Assembly (NCBI GenBank): GCA_029339505.1
Contig: JAQISU010000115.1
Location: 8,815,001 to 8,879,000, forward strand
Origin: Unio delphinus
Taxonomy: Eukaryota; Mollusca; Bivalvia; Unionida; Unionidae
Direction of reading: 5' to 3'
Length of the DNA stretch: 64,000 nt
Shown: positions 47,814 through 60,487 of the stretch, one piece after another
Position numbering within the stretch: the first letter of the stretch is position 1
Layout of the letters: the number at the start of each line of letters is the position of its first letter
Program-made: the position numbers and the translations under genes
Notes under the pieces: generated by a model
The model's input: only the letters and a program-made list of their open reading frames with translations
The model's database searches: none
What the model was told of the DNA's origin: nothing

Positions 47814-48799
47814 TTGGACCGAGTGTCTAATCGGTATACAGGACATCTTGGAGACCTGCCTCTGTAGCAGGGAAACATTACATATTGCCAAACATTTGGT
47901 GTTCCATCTCGCGAACGAGGCAAAGAGCCTAAAATTAGGTTTAACTGCCTCCCAATCCTTCACTTGTGAGATTCAGGAGTCAGATGACTGCGGTTGTTGT
48001 GTTGGTGGCTTCTCTTTGTCGGGCCTTTCCTGAAACACTCCTATTAATTAGAACGATGTTTTGTTCTTCAATTCAAAACCTATTTGTTGTGCCAGTTTCT
48101 TGATTTTTTTATTACCACATCTCCAATTAGCTGCGTCTTATTTCCAAAGGAGATTCCATCTCCCTTAAAATGTTCGGAGGTTTCTTAGAACTCTCATTAC
48201 CAGCCCAGGAAATTAATTACTCTTTAGTGCTAACGTTTCACTCAGCTTTCTGATTTTTACTGGCCGGATCATTCATTTGACTTTTACTATAACCAGGATT
48301 GACAATGCTTGACACAATCGGCATACTAAAAGCGCGGAGGATGATTAAAATATTAGCGGATATAAGAATTAAAAATTTATACCAATTGGCAGGCAGTCGT
48401 AAAGGAACTCATTTTTGACTAAATACTTAGACTTGAATGAAATGTATTACAAAGCTCAGAAATATGGAAATAGAGAAGCGAATACATCCAATAGATCATA
48501 TTCATAAAAAATCTCACATTACAATAGCAATTTTAATTATTAAAGTCACATTTTTGTTCAAATGAGGATGATGGAAGAGTAGCCAATGATTACGCTTCTG
48601 GTGAAATATTTACAGGAAGTGATTCGCAAGTACGTTTAACAAAGGTCATTACCAAATTTAACAGAAGCCTTGATATTAGTTATATCTGTCGCAGAATATC
48701 GACTATGCTAAAAGCAAGAAAGAGCAGGTCAGGGACAAAAGTAAAAATACCTTTTATGTATGTCAAGAAAAACGCTGTTAGTCTTAAAAGCAGCCAGAA

Positions 48800-48920
48800 A
48801 GTCAACGAGAAGAAGCGAGGGAAGAAACAAGGAGAAAAAAGAAAGCGAAGGAAGAAACAAGGAGAAACAAGAAAGCGAAGGAAGCAACAAGGAGAAGGAA
48901 GAAAGCGAAGGAAGAAATAA
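48800..48920. repeat. 30-bp purine-rich repeat, about 3.7 copies
   Basis: Unit GAAGAAACAAGGAGAAACAA then GAAAGCGAAG. Confidence 0.85.
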
Positions 48921-49309
48921 GGAGGAAAATTAATAGATATCTAAGTAACGTAAGAAAACATTCTCTGTTACAACAGTCTTTCAAATTATATTTCATAAGA
49001 TGTAGAACTGATTCGATTTTCCCTTTACTACTCGGAATTCTGATTTTTTTAATATATATAAAATGTCGCATGAGTGTTCATATCAGCCAAGAAGTGATCA
49101 GATATGTTAGCCGTTCGATATCATTCTTTGCCAGCTTAAGTTTGCAGAGGCTATAATACATACATTTAACATATTGTAATATTATGAATTTCCCAAGTTT
49201 GGATTGTCATTATTATGCCGCATTGTGGTATTACTTATATTAAATGTTCTCAAAGACCAATATTATAAGTATCACAAAGACTTTCTCATTCACATCATTT
49301 AACTCAGAT

Positions 49310-50157
49310 AATAAATATCAGCAACACCAACATTAAATTCTCACAGTCAATACGGAATCTAGGATAGGCCTTACTTTAGACAGTACTCTCACATTGCACC
49401 AACATGTCATGAACATCTGCAGGGCTGCATATCTTTAATTGAGACGCATCAGTTCCATTCGTAAATATCTTTCAGTTGATACCACAAAAACACTTGTGTG
49501 TTCATTAGTACTTTCAAGACTGGACTATTGTAACTCAATTCTGTCGGGTTCATCACAATATTTACTCCAGAAACTTCAAAAAGTTCAAAACACAGCTGCA
49601 CGGATCATCGTTAGAGTACCTTGATCAGAGCACACCTCACCACTGCTCTGTACCCTACACTGGCTATCAATTCGATACAGAATCAAACGCAAAATTTGTT
49701 CTCTGTGCTATATTTAAATGACAGACTCCAGTCCAACATACCTATCCAGCCTCATCCATGTGTATACACCAGCTAGATCCTTATGCTCATCTTCTGATAA
49801 TCGTATACTTATTGTTCCCAAGATAAAAATAAAGTCATATGGACAACGTTCGTTTGCACACCAGGGCCCGGCGATGTGGAACGAATTGCCCATTGAAATT
49901 AGACACAAAGACACAGTGGTCCCTTTTACCTTTTAAGAGTGCTCTCAAGACTCACCTGTTTCCACTGCAGGGACAAACTTAGCGACCTAATCATGTTTTG
50001 TATCTTATATGTTTTCAGCATGTTTTTATGTTTTCCAATTAATTTTGTTTTTGTCATTTGTTGTTCTGTAGTGTAGTCATATCATTATTGATGGTGTAAA
50101 GCGTTAAGAGCTTAGAAAGATTAGACGCTATACAAAGTCCTCATTATTATTATTAGT
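49310..50157 (+). mobile_element. CR1/L2-type non-LTR retrotransposon, 3' end, decayed
   Basis: The plus strand reads SQSIRNLGLTLDSTLTLHQH, then LRRISSIRKYLSVDTTKTLV and SRLDYCNSILSGSSQYLLQK, LQKVQNTAARIIV and LHWLSIRYRIKRKICSL. These are the thumb-region signatures ('SRLDYCNSLL.G', 'LQ.VQN.AAR', 'LHWLP...RI..K') of CR1/L2 reverse transcriptases. Stops and shifts interrupt it. The 3' end is GCGCTATACAAAG-like followed by (ATT)n, as in L2 elements. In the intron between exons 8 and 9. Confidence 0.8.
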
Positions 50158-50598
50158 TCTATTTAGTACAACAAATAAGATGCTTGACTCAATACTCCAG
50201 CAAATGAAGAAAAAGCAATTACTAATCTAGCGTGTAGCACAATACAATGGGATATTAATTGGAGCATAAAAGTGGCTAATGTGATTAAAAAACTCTTGCG
50301 TAAGCTATCTTATCGAACGGCATACAAAGAAGGTAAATTTAATATACAAACTAAGACCGAGAGGAAATTATTTTAAGGTAAGGGCGTAACAAGTACAGGC
50401 AACATAATATCGTATTAATAGTAATAAAACTCAAAACAAAATCGTAAAACTAGCCCGACAAACATAGCGTGTCTCTGCGTTTCATTCCTCCTCTGACTCT
50501 TTTACATTTAATATTTGAAAAGATGCCATTAATTTACATTCAAAGACATCAGCACCCTTCATAACATGAGGGCACTAGACAGTCAGGGGAATTATTAC

Positions 50599-50753
50599 CT
50601 GTAAAGGTGGTGTACAGTCTGACAACCTGGCCAAGTCTCCCCAAGCAATTATTATTTCTCTACCATCTGGCAGAGGTATTTTTCTAATACCTCTCCTCTG
50701 AACGATAGTCTGCCACCCCTCTCTGTGATTCTTTTTGGGATTTTGTGCAAGTG
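50599..50753 (-). CDS. PARP14-like: PARP14-like exon 8: linker and macrodomain 2 start
   Basis: 155 nt, residues about 1165-1216. The segment GIRKIPLPDGREIIIAWGDL matches the first strand and the 'V..GDI' turn at the start of macrodomains. It is followed by LSDCTPPLQ, which joins ADIIVN in exon 9 without phase shift. Acceptor TTTATTCAG, donor CTTTACAG|GTAATA. Too short to be recognised alone; the call rests on phase agreement on both sides and on the macro-like strand. Confidence 0.75.
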
Positions 50754-51205
50754 CTGAATAAAAAGATCATCCATTGCCTAATATTAAATGTATTTTATGA
50801 CACAATGACATAAATCAATCAAAGGTCTAAATTACCTAATTTCAAGAGGTAACTACCTCGGCATTTATCGTATATACCCAATTATATTCAATAAACAATA
50901 ACATCTCGCAACAAAGCTAGTTTTTGTTTTGAAAACGTTTTAATCATGAAAAGAATTTAAACTCTTATTCTTCCCATTTCGCGTCCTCGTTATCGTAATT
51001 CTACGTCTCGTTGAGCATGCTGCAAATATTTTCGTTAGAATAGCATTTCTAGTTTTTCTACAAGTGGGGGAGCTGATGAAGCTTGCCAACATGTACATTA
51101 TATAAGAACACAGAAATTGAACACACATGAACACATTTTATCACATTTTATCACAACAATTATCAATAATTAAATGCTTATTAATTTGAAGATTTTCATT
51201 GGAAC

Positions 51206-51209
<4 letters not shown>

Positions 51210-51269
<60 letters not shown>
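51210..51269. repeat. (TA)n microsatellite
   Basis: In the intron between exons 7 and 8, about 160 bp past the exon 7 donor. Confidence 0.95.
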
Positions 51270-51272
<3 letters not shown>

Positions 51273-51428
51273 AGAAAAATTAACCAGCCCAAAATCAAAG
51301 TAAGTTAATCTGTTACAAACCTTCCAATCAATTGATGTAACAAAACTATAATTTCTCAGAATTAAATATATGTCCCTTTCTTTGATTACTTTATTTATTA
51401 GTTCCAATTGTGGGTAAATTACACTTAC

Positions 51429-51603
51429 TTTTGCCAAGCGTTAGATTTTGTCCATGTGGAATGAAAAAGTATTGAGATCTAAACATGTCCTCTGCCAATC
51501 TCTGGAAGGCTTGAAGTTTATTAGCGTCTGTATCACAAATGTAGATTTCGCGGATAGATTTAAACCTTGTGGGGCAATGCTTGATGATTGTCTGCAAGAT
51601 TAT
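51429..51603 (-). CDS. PARP14-like: PARP14-like exon 7: macrodomain 1, C-terminal part
   Basis: 175 nt, residues about 1107-1164. IILQTIIKHCPTRFKSIREI is the penultimate helix and YICDTDANKLQAFQRLAEDM the last strand and helix of a macrodomain ('L..I.LV....-...F...'). Acceptor CCTTTTCAG in phase 0 follows exon 6. Donor AAAA|GTAAGT in phase 1 leads to exon 8 (A + CA = Thr). The tail RSQYFFIPHGQNLTLGK is linker. Confidence 0.82.
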
Positions 51604-52801
51604 CTGAAAAGGAAAAAGAATTGTCCATCTTTTGTCTGAGGTTCACTTCCAGTAGGTAATACCTTACTGCTGATATCTGTTTGAGTCTTTAAATTTGCTA
51701 TTTTAAACTTTATCAGCAGTTTCTACTTCAACAAAGTTTAGTGTTTCTGTACTTACTGATAATTATCAATAATCTCTCCCTAGATCATTATATTTATAGA
51801 AAAGATAACTTAATTATTTATTTCATAACGTTAGACATAGTTGGTGTTATAACACACATTATGAATTAATATAAGTATTGATGAGAACTGCATATCTTCT
51901 CAAAACTTTAGACCAGTGGAAACCATCTGAACTTTTCATGATGTTTTTGTAATCCCATATACCAAAGAATGAATGAAAACAAAAATAATTACGAAATTCT
52001 AAATTCGGCTATTGGTCAATTATTCCACATTATGTGGATGAAACGAAAATCAATTATTATCAAATACTATGATGAGTTTTTCTTCAATTGGTCAGCGTCA
52101 AACCTTACATGGTAAAACTGGCTAATGGTCAGCTTATTTTTTAGCAAGAACTGCATACACAAGTCTGGACTTCTTAAAAGAAAAATTGGTGCGCTTTAGT
52201 TTTTAAAATCTATTACACTTATATGATTTCTGTGAATAATAGTGCACGATGTAACCTAATTGGACATTAGGTCCAGTTTTGTTGATTAATGATCCTCATA
52301 CGTACTAATATAGCATATATCGTGCCCAAAATCTATATATTATATTGGAATAAAATATATTATTTAAAATTGTACTTTTGTGAGTATTCAAAAGAGGACT
52401 CTCAGTTTTATTTTTCATTAATTGGGAGATACGCATTTATTTAGCTTCTCAAGTTAAAATGAGACAATACCCTCAATATGCCTGATATAGAATTGATGCA
52501 AATGAAGTACGAGAAACACTTAATGACGCGATTTTGATACCCACATCCAGTTTCCATCATTTGTTATCGCGAGAGTCACTTAAGAGTCCATCTTAACTAT
52601 ACATAGTCATATCCACTCTAAGTACCAGCAAGAGCAGTTAAACATAGCAATGAGCAATTTGTAAGTGATCATGTAATTGAGAGAAAACGAATTCACCAAT
52701 GTTCAGGTTTCGCTTGAAACTACATAAAACGGAAAGCTAAATGTATGTGCCTCCTTTGTACCCAATGGGCAGGAATTTACCAATTTCAACATTTTTCTTA
52801 C
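51604..52801. other. Intron between exons 6 and 7, nothing recognised
   Basis: AT-rich, no element recognised. Confidence 0.5.
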
Positions 52802-53073
52802 CCCAGAAGCTCTTTTGGTTGGATATCCAAATGCGATCATTGGCATCGCGATGGATCGGAGTGACTCTGACTCAGCCGTGGAGAGAATTTTCTCGATTGT
52901 TTTTTCCAATGTTTTGTCCTCGTTTTCAGTCCCACCTCGCCATGTTGGTGCTACAGCATGCAGAATCTTTAAAGATGGAAGTTTCCCTGAAGCAGTGATG
53001 AACACTTCACCTTCAGTCAATTGTCCCTTGGAACTAATATAATGATCAATTTCTCTCTCAACTGCTTCGCCAC
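52802..53073 (-). CDS. PARP14-like: PARP14-like exon 6: macrodomain 1, middle
   Basis: 272 nt, residues about 1016-1106, starting GGEAVEREIDHYISSKGQL after acceptor AACTACAG. The blocks GEVFITASGKLPSLKILHAV, RGGTENEDKTLEKTI and SLRSIAMPMIAFGYP follow the macrodomain pattern 'G....T.AG.L....IHAV.P.W' and 'SIA.PA...G..G.P'. Two binding elements look damaged: no GGG-V loop is encoded between exon 5 and here, and the diphosphate loop is about four residues short (MIAFGYP in place of a Gly-Thr-Gly type loop). Donor TCTGGG|GTAAGA, phase 0. Probably a structural macrodomain rather than a good ADP-ribose binder. Confidence 0.82.
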
Positions 53074-53595
53074 CTGTAGTTAACAAATATAATTCAGCTA
53101 TTACCTGACAGCAATTACTATAAACGTTGATCATTTTGCAATGTCTAAATACGAATTATATTTGTCAAAATATATCTAAAGAACCAAGCAAATCATTATT
53201 CAGCATATTTTTGAAAAATGTCAATCGATCAGATTTCAGACTGTGAGGACAGTGTAGAGAACGTATGCCAAAACTTTGTTTAAACGCGCCACAAGGTTTG
53301 TTCCTAGAATAGAAACTGTTTGATTATAACTAGTAGAACGGTGTTCTACTCTTTAATATTGTTGCGATAAACTAGTTTGTATTATTTGATTAAAATTATT
53401 TTTTTTCTAAGTTAACATTAAGATATCGTACAAGGAAAATTGACTCTGATTCTGAGATGGGTAGAAAAACTTCATCTTTTGAACAGTTTATCCATCCGGT
53501 GACCGAATGCCTTTTCTGTTGAATGCCGATGTTAGTATTAGATTTGGTTTTCTTCATAATTGATTATAACTAAATTACAATCATTTATAACTTAC
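53074..53595. other. Intron between exons 5 and 6
   Basis: About 520 bp. I looked for a small phase 1-1 exon that could supply the missing glycine-rich loop of macrodomain 1 and found none. Confidence 0.5.
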
Positions 53596-55245
53596 CTTTC
53601 TTAAATTGTTTACCGTCTACATTCATCTCATTTACTACTCCATCCACAGGCTGCTTATACGGGTCCAAAACTCCTACGATAATGGCTTGGCCTACTTCGG
53701 TTAGTGCTATTGCACGAATCTTCTGGTTTTGGAAGTCATCTTTTCCAAGGATCTTCAAATGACAATTAGTTACCCCTGACTCCATGTTTTTACCTGCACC
53801 GCTAGTGAAATACTTATGTATTCCTCTGCGCTCAATTGGCCGCCACGTAACTATCACTTTAGAGGCTAGCATGTGCAAAACCTTCGAACAGTTCACAAAA
53901 ACATTTTGATTACCTGTAATGTAAAACTTATTCTCCTTAAACTTCAAGTCATGAATATTTACACCCTCATCTTGAAGAGCGTGTTCAATCTGTGACTTCA
54001 TAATATCATTCATGTACTCGGCTATAGCTGGCTTCATGGAAACTTCACTGGTGCAAATGATGTGGACTTTGATGAAGTTCTGGACCTTTTGTCTACATTC
54101 AACCATCAAGTCTTTCCTACACGTGATTCTAACATGTTTTAATTCTTCTAAAAGTTTAACTTGTACAAACGGCTTTAAGGATTCTTCGATATGTCCGAGT
54201 TCAGTCCTCAGGGCATTTAGTGATTCCGGATCCATTTCACCATCGATAGCAATGACGTATGTTTCTAAAAGTCCAAATATCAGCTCCTGTATTTGTTTAA
54301 AAGTAACGTTGTGGCTATCTTCATAGCAAATAACGATTTGCTGATTATCACCATCATAAACGATTTCCCAAGTACCTCTGAGTTGTTTCGCTGCTATCGC
54401 ACGGTTTACTGTTTCGGTCATCTGAGTAGATTTCAGAATTTTGAGACAATCCGTATTAGGCGGAGAGCAAGTCTTGTATGCAAGTGATGCTAATGTCCTG
54501 GCTATTTCAATCATAGCTAACTGATTGTTCTCTTTAAGGCCAATTAACTCAATTTTACCATCTTCCACATTTATTCTAAGTTTAACACGAGTTTTAGATT
54601 CGATATCATCCTTGAAACCAAGTACATCAAATGCTCTAAGTTTCGTCAGATTATATTCATCGTAGTTGTCAGTAACAGATTCTTCCGACGGTTCTTCACA
54701 TTCAATCGTAGCTTTCAGTGATTTGAGAATAGTCTCGTCTGACTTCCTTGATACAAATGTAAAGGTTCTGTTATATGTATCCTGGTACAAACTTACTGTT
54801 GGTGCCCCCCTGCAGAGTTCTTCTTTCTTGTCCTGAAGATGCTTCCACTTCCTTTCGTCCTTTATTTCTAAGCTTTCTACACACAACTGGCAAAGAAGCT
54901 CCTCACTGAATGCTTTTTCTACTCTTATCTGCCACTCTGGTTCAATTACATCATCACAGGTACTGAAACTGTCATCCAAATTAGGTGAGAAAGTCAGTGA
55001 ATTGACACTTTGACCTACTATTTTAATCCGATGTGCTTTCTGGAACTCTCCAAATTCTTTCTTCATCTGTTCAAGGATAAATTTCAACATATGTTGATCC
55101 ATTTCTTTCAGGACCAGTTCCTCTGATTTTAGATCATTTGGTCTATCTTCAAAGTTTACGGCTATCCTCAATTGATCGTAATACGGTAAAATGATAACAT
55201 CGTGTCCTGATATGTTGTGTCTCTTATTACAAACTCTATTGACCA
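53596..55245 (-). CDS. PARP14-like: PARP14-like exon 5: RRM2 end, KH-rich region, macrodomain 1 start
   Basis: The longest open frame of the gene, 1,650 nt and about 549 codons (residues 466-1015). It opens with VVNRVCNKRHNISGHDVI and LPYYD, the C-terminal end of RRM2 (family pattern 'V....H...G..L.V.PYY'). The middle holds repeated helix-strand units typical of the divergent KH modules of PARP14, for example VRITCRKDLMVECRQKVQ and LKFKENKFYITGNQNVF. The last 45 residues (QAIIVGVLDPYKQPVDGVVN) look like the first two strands of a macrodomain. Acceptor CTTTCCACAG, donor AAAG|GTAAGT, phase 1. Individual KH borders cannot be set by eye. Confidence 0.85.
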
Positions 55246-55342
55246 CTGTGGAAAGAAACAGAGGTCAAAATATAGATCGTACAATGAGTGAAAAGTTATT
55301 CTAAGATCGAATCGTTATTTTGGTAGGTATGTGTACCTAAAA

Positions 55343-55436
<94 letters not shown>
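55343..55436. repeat. (TA)n microsatellite
   Basis: About 47 units, intron between exons 4 and 5. Confidence 0.95.
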
Positions 55437-55437
<1 letters not shown>

Positions 55438-55677
55438 TATTATAGAGAAGGATGAAATATTTAATTGACATAACGAAACAACTCTTTTGTTATTTTCCTC
55501 TGGTTTATAATTTTTGTTATTCCGTACTACACTATAAATATATATTGTTTATGCGCATGCCATTCTTTGTATGTTCTTTATCTTACCATGAGTGATATAT
55601 TTCCTTGTACTGATATTTCGATAACGATTGTTTTCTTTAAGCATTATGTTTCTCCAACTTTTCTAGGCAATAGCATA

Positions 55678-55722
<45 letters not shown>
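55678..55722. repeat. (TA)n microsatellite
   Basis: About 22 units, same intron. Confidence 0.95.
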
Positions 55723-55723
<1 letters not shown>

Positions 55724-55897
55724 CACAGGGATTTACTAATGCCATTGCCCGATTCGCGGTTGAAGTCTCAAATTCCAAATTCGGTTCGACCAAACTCACG
55801 GTTGTAAGGCATCAGACCGACGTATGGACCTATAGATATGATTACTCGACGTTATACGATCATACAAAAATCCTCTCTTCTTTCACAGAAGCATTTT

Positions 55898-55899
<2 letters not shown>

Positions 55900-55982
<83 letters not shown>
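55900..55982. repeat. (CT)n(CA)n microsatellite
   Basis: Compound dinucleotide tract, same intron. Confidence 0.95.
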
Positions 55983-55984
<2 letters not shown>

Positions 55985-56340
55985 CAACACAAATGTATAT
56001 ATTTCCAAATATCGTTTCAATTTATCTCTGATCTCTGTATATATGGAAATTGCTACTTTTAACGTCTGCATTTGAACTCGTTATTATCTGCCTATTTGAT
56101 TACATTGTTTACGTAATTTTGTTCGAAAACATTAAATGTTGGCATGTGGCGGTAAGGTACAAGGTTTAAATAAATACAGTGCGATTTCCTAAAACATGCT
56201 ATAGTTTGTCCTATTGTTTAATTCATGATGGGATATAATATTTGGGGCAAGCTCAACGTTTCCAAGGGCAAGTTACATTTTCCAGTTAGCTTGTTGTTCC
56301 GGGAAACTGAATTTTTTATATATAAGTGGCTAATTCTTGA

Positions 56341-56344
<4 letters not shown>

Positions 56345-56403
<59 letters not shown>
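56345..56403. repeat. (TA)n microsatellite next to the exon 4 donor
   Basis: Starts 29 bp after the end of exon 4 in gene direction. Confidence 0.95.
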
Positions 56404-56405
<2 letters not shown>

Positions 56406-56431
56406 CCATGTGGTCTCAAAATTATCCATAC

Positions 56432-56668
56432 CTTTCGGATCTTTCAGGTTGATCAAGCAGTAACCACAGTTGGGATCAGGTTGTCCATGATAGTCAGCAG
56501 CCTTTGTGCCTCCTGATTTACTTTCGTTCTTCATGTATGTTAGTACAGTTCTCAAGAATGGTTGATTCTTTGGGATCATGAGAACTTGTACTACAGTTGG
56601 CTCCTGAATAGCTTCGATTTTATAGCGATGTGCTGTTTTTTCTAAAAAGATCTGGAGGAACGCGGGAT
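56432..56668 (-). CDS. PARP14-like: PARP14-like exon 4: end of RRM1, most of RRM2
   Basis: 237 nt, residues about 387-465. After the end of RRM1 a second RRM begins (VVQVLMIPKNQPFLRTVLTY). It carries the family hallmark of a strand-helix unit followed by a Ser-Gly-Gly loop (KSGGTKAADY), then GYCLINLKDPK, which corresponds to the 'A.VTF.DP' strand of PARP10/14 RRMs. Donor AAAG|GTATGG in phase 1 joins exon 5 (G + TG = Val). A (TA)n tract starts only about 29 nt past this donor, inside the intron. Confidence 0.8.
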
Positions 56669-57629
56669 CTATAAATTAAAGTAACACATTTTTCATGCAT
56701 TTGTGTTCATTTATGTATGCGGTACAACGAATGCACATATAAAATAATTCATAACAAAATACGTCAAAATAGAAGCAGGTTACACAAAAAAAGCGCAGAG
56801 AACTTTTGAAATATTCCAGATTTTTTGTTTTGTAGACTTTTACACAACATTATTTGTATTAATCTGTAAGTGTAAATATTTTCGAACACATACCTAAGGG
56901 ATTAGATTATCTTCAATTGCACAGACATTTTCGATTCCTAAAATTATGGTATATTTGTTCAACCATATCGCATCACTAACCGTTCTGTCGTTGAACTTCC
57001 AATACTGTACTCAAGTAATTCGCTTTATTTCGCGGTACACATCACAAACAGTAGATTTCAAATGGGTAATTATGTAATACTTAATTTAGGGAACGAGCTG
57101 AATAATGTCCAACTTTTGAAAGCCTTAATAGATTTCACAAATGTTATATTTAATCATTACCCCGATGAAATTATGTTATTGCGATTGGCATCTTACCAGC
57201 TGTTACGATCACACTATTAGAAAAGCAATACAAACCTTTTAAGGATATATTTCTAACATCTCATATTTATAGATCTAGAAAACTTACGGGTCTTATATAA
57301 TATGAAGGTATTACAGCAAACAAAGGATTTATAGTACTTTTGATGCCGAGATGGAATGTTATATTTCACATAATTCTAGATTCATACGAATAAACAACAT
57401 ATATCGGCCAATAGACACTGGCTCCTGTCCACAATACATGTCTTTCTTATCCACTTCTAGATTATGTAATCATTTACTTTGGTAGCATAAAATACACAAG
57501 TAACGGAAAATAATATCTTAGTTTATTGCTAGTTTCGTTGGATTGTAGATTAATTCTAATCCACAGTTTCAATTCAAATAACAATAAAAGAATTAGCACG
57601 AACAAAGAAGAACGGAAGTGTATACTTAC
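56669..57629. other. Intron between exons 3 and 4, nothing recognised
   Basis: No element or exon seen. Confidence 0.5.
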
Positions 57630-57812
57630 TAACTTGATCCTTGAAGGTAACAACTACTTTGTCTGAACTGCTACCGTAGACAATTTTTACCACTGTATTT
57701 CGGCGGTTTAAGGCATTTTCTAAATGTTTCGTCAGTTCATCTTTGTTTTCAGTGTTTCTTAGTCCACTTATTAGCACAAATCTGGATTCGGTTGTATCTC
57801 TGTTCCGCCTAT
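57630..57812 (-). CDS. PARP14-like: PARP14-like exon 3: first RRM
   Basis: 183 nt, residues about 326-386, phase 1 at both ends, acceptor CTTACAG and donor A|GTAAGT. The core FVLISGLRN....ELTKHLEN...VVKIVYGSSSDKVVVTFKDQV has the beta-alpha-beta-beta spacing of the N-terminal RNA-recognition motifs of PARP10/PARP14. The reading continues in exon 4 with NPAFLQIFLEK, the last helix of the same RRM. RRMs in this family bind nucleic acid or support self-association. Confidence 0.8.
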
Positions 57813-58269
57813 CTGTAAGAGATTTCAAAATGGCCATTTGTTATCAATGCAATAGAAATATTTATTGACATTACTCAGACATAAACGTATAAACATTCAA
57901 ATAGGTTTCGTAACTATCAGCGCCCTTTAACGAGGAATTTTCTAGTATCTATCTTATTCAAGTCCGTCCATTCGGCTGTAACCATATCTTCATTTAAATA
58001 GTTGGAAAACAATTAACAAAGTTGGTACCCGGGTTGTCAATCTTTGCCAATTTTGCAAGAAGGGTATTATGTGAACTTTTTGCACCACAATTCCCTGCGA
58101 GAGGATCAAATGTAATAAATTAGCTTTGGCTTAGACATAACTGCTCTGAGCACATTTTCCTTTGTTCCGAACTACTGATATTTTAGAAGTAGTTGCGAAT
58201 CATAATCGTCCTTGTAAGCTGCCATATTCTCGCATAGTTTGAACTTTGTCCGTCTTTAAAACAACGCTC

Positions 58270-58608
58270 TAGATTGTATCAAATATATCTCTACACTTTA
58301 GATTGCAAAAGATGTATCTTTACTCTAGATAGTACAAAATATATCTTTACACTCTTTGCGGTTTAAAATGTATCTCCACATTCTATATGGTATGAAATGT
58401 ATCTCCACATTATAAATGGTATTAAATGTATCTCCACATTATGTATGATATGAAATGCATCTCGACATTGTATATTATTTTTAAATGTATGTCCCTTTTC
58501 TATATGGCATAAAATGTATCTCCACATCCTATATGGCGTAAAATGTACCTTTACACTCCAGGTTGTATCATATGTATCTTTACACTCTAGATGGTATAAA
58601 AAGTTCAA
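58270..58608. repeat. 29-bp minisatellite, about 11 copies, diverged
   Basis: Unit near AAATGTATCTCCACATTCTA then TATGGTATG. TATCTCCACA is spaced 29 bp apart at 58371, 58400 and 58429. Confidence 0.85.
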
Positions 58609-58976
58609 AAATGTCTTAGCGTCAACATGGCGTGACCAGAATATGAGATCAATGTCGGGTACTTAATGTAAAAGGCATAGCAAATACATTTGGATCGTCT
58701 TATTGTTATGCAAACTTAATACATGCAGTTATATCGAAAGAAAACAATAGATGTACAAGATTTTAAGTCAGTGAATGGGGGCTGTTATTGATGATTTGCC
58801 ATGTTAGTAACTTTTGTTTAATATTTTTGATACTTGATGTGCAACAATCTCATACTTGAGACTAATATTTCATTCAACTCAAAAGTACCGACAACAATAT
58901 TAAATTACATAGAAAGTCAGTAAAGGAGAGGTGGGCGAGGATAGAGATGAAGAAAGAATATCCAGACTGAACAAAA

Positions 58977-59080
58977 TTAAATTAATACTGAAAACTAAAC
59001 ATGTAAATTAATACTGAAAACAAAATATGTAAATTAGTACTAAAACAAAACGTGTAAATTAATGCTGGAAACAAAATATG
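58977..59080. repeat. 27-bp repeat, 4 copies
   Basis: AAATTAATACTGAAAACAAA then ATATGTA, with changes. Confidence 0.8.
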
Positions 59081-60487
59081 TTATTTAAAACCGTTCAAGT
59101 GCAATAAAGGAAAACTTATACCAGGAAGGATAAATTATGTCAAATCAGGTTAGTAATGTATTATACTGACGTCATTTTGACGTAGTGTTCATTATGACGT
59201 CGATCGTCTTGAGGATATCAACACCAACACTTACTCAAAACTTTAAATTAGTTAACATGTTTTTTTCTTCTTCTCTTTTTATGTTATCATCGTCACGGAC
59301 GGTTTATACTTTAAAGGAAAAAACCCAGTCGTGTCACTTCAGTCATGAAAGTTATCATGAATTCATTTTCTTATTTGATGTTCTTAAGATAAAACAATTT
59401 TACAAGTAAATCTTGTAAAATTGTCTTTCGTCTTCACCTTTCATGCAGAGAAAACATGGCCGATAATCTATGAAATCATATACATTAGATGGTGAAGAAG
59501 AAAGAACATAAAACCTTGTAATTTTTATAATTAATTAATAATATAGCGAATAAATGATAAATAGCTGGAAAGAAAAGCCGAAGAATACGTTTGCAATATT
59601 ATCGTCCCATGTACGTGGAAAGCATTTATATATATATATATTTTATTAAAATCGTCTTAACAATTTGGAGAGAAAGTTGACAATTAAATAGTTCATTCAT
59701 CACGAAAAGCAGAGCTGGAGTTCAATAATTACGAAAAGCAGAGCTGGCTCTATGACTGATGATGAAAAATCGCCAATCATTGTGTTACAAACTCCGTTCT
59801 TCTCTCGGTCCCGCACATCGTTACGGACAATGAACTCAGCGCTGTAACCCTAAAATTGTTAAGAGCAGAAAGCCTCTTGTCTATATTTCACCATTGACCC
59901 ACCCCCGAAAAAAGGCATCAGCCATGCCGTCACACAAAAGATTTTTAAGCTGGGAACATATGCATCAAGCTCATTAATTTTGTATCATAGATTTTATGAA
60001 AGAAAAATGACTTACGAGAATAAATGACTTACGAGACAAAAGGAGGGCATCACCACATGATCTGCAACAAGCGCGTAAACCATCGTTAAATCTTTGATAG
60101 ATCGGATTTCTTTGCAAAGTTTATGAAGTTTGAACACATCATGTAATTATTTATGACATAAACCATAAACAATAATTTAAAAGAGTGCAAAAGACGCCTT
60201 TTCATAGATATAAAGAAGTTTGACATGTAGCGTTAAGTGTTGACAAGGTGGAACAAATCCATTGACCCTCGGTTCCTGCACGTGCGTGGCTAATTAAAGG
60301 ATAATTGTTATATATTATGGGGAATCTCCACGACAAATATGCGTTTTCCTAAAGTATAGTAGAACAATATAGAATTCTCGTTATGGTAACTTTGCTTGAG
60401 AAAAGTATTGTGACCTAAACTGGACGAAATTATCATATTAAACGAAACGTTGTATTTTAAAGGAACAAAATGTATCACTAATTATAC

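Larger units (their letters stand above)
45183..49300. other. Intron between exons 8 and 9, right-hand elements listed separately
   Basis: About 4 kb with (TA)n at 46389-46446 and (GT)n at 47781-47812. A GC-richer stretch at 47815-48030 has an open plus-strand frame without recognisable protein and may be an unlisted repeat. No exon found. Confidence 0.45.
57813..60487. other. Intron between exons 2 and 3
   Basis: 2.7 kb with two minisatellites (58270-58608 and 58977-59080). Remaining sequence is AT-rich without recognised features. Confidence 0.5.

Noticed and set aside
47785..48033. Open plus-strand frame after (GT)n
   Set aside because: Starts within the microsatellite, no recognisable protein and no splice support; perhaps an unlisted repeat.
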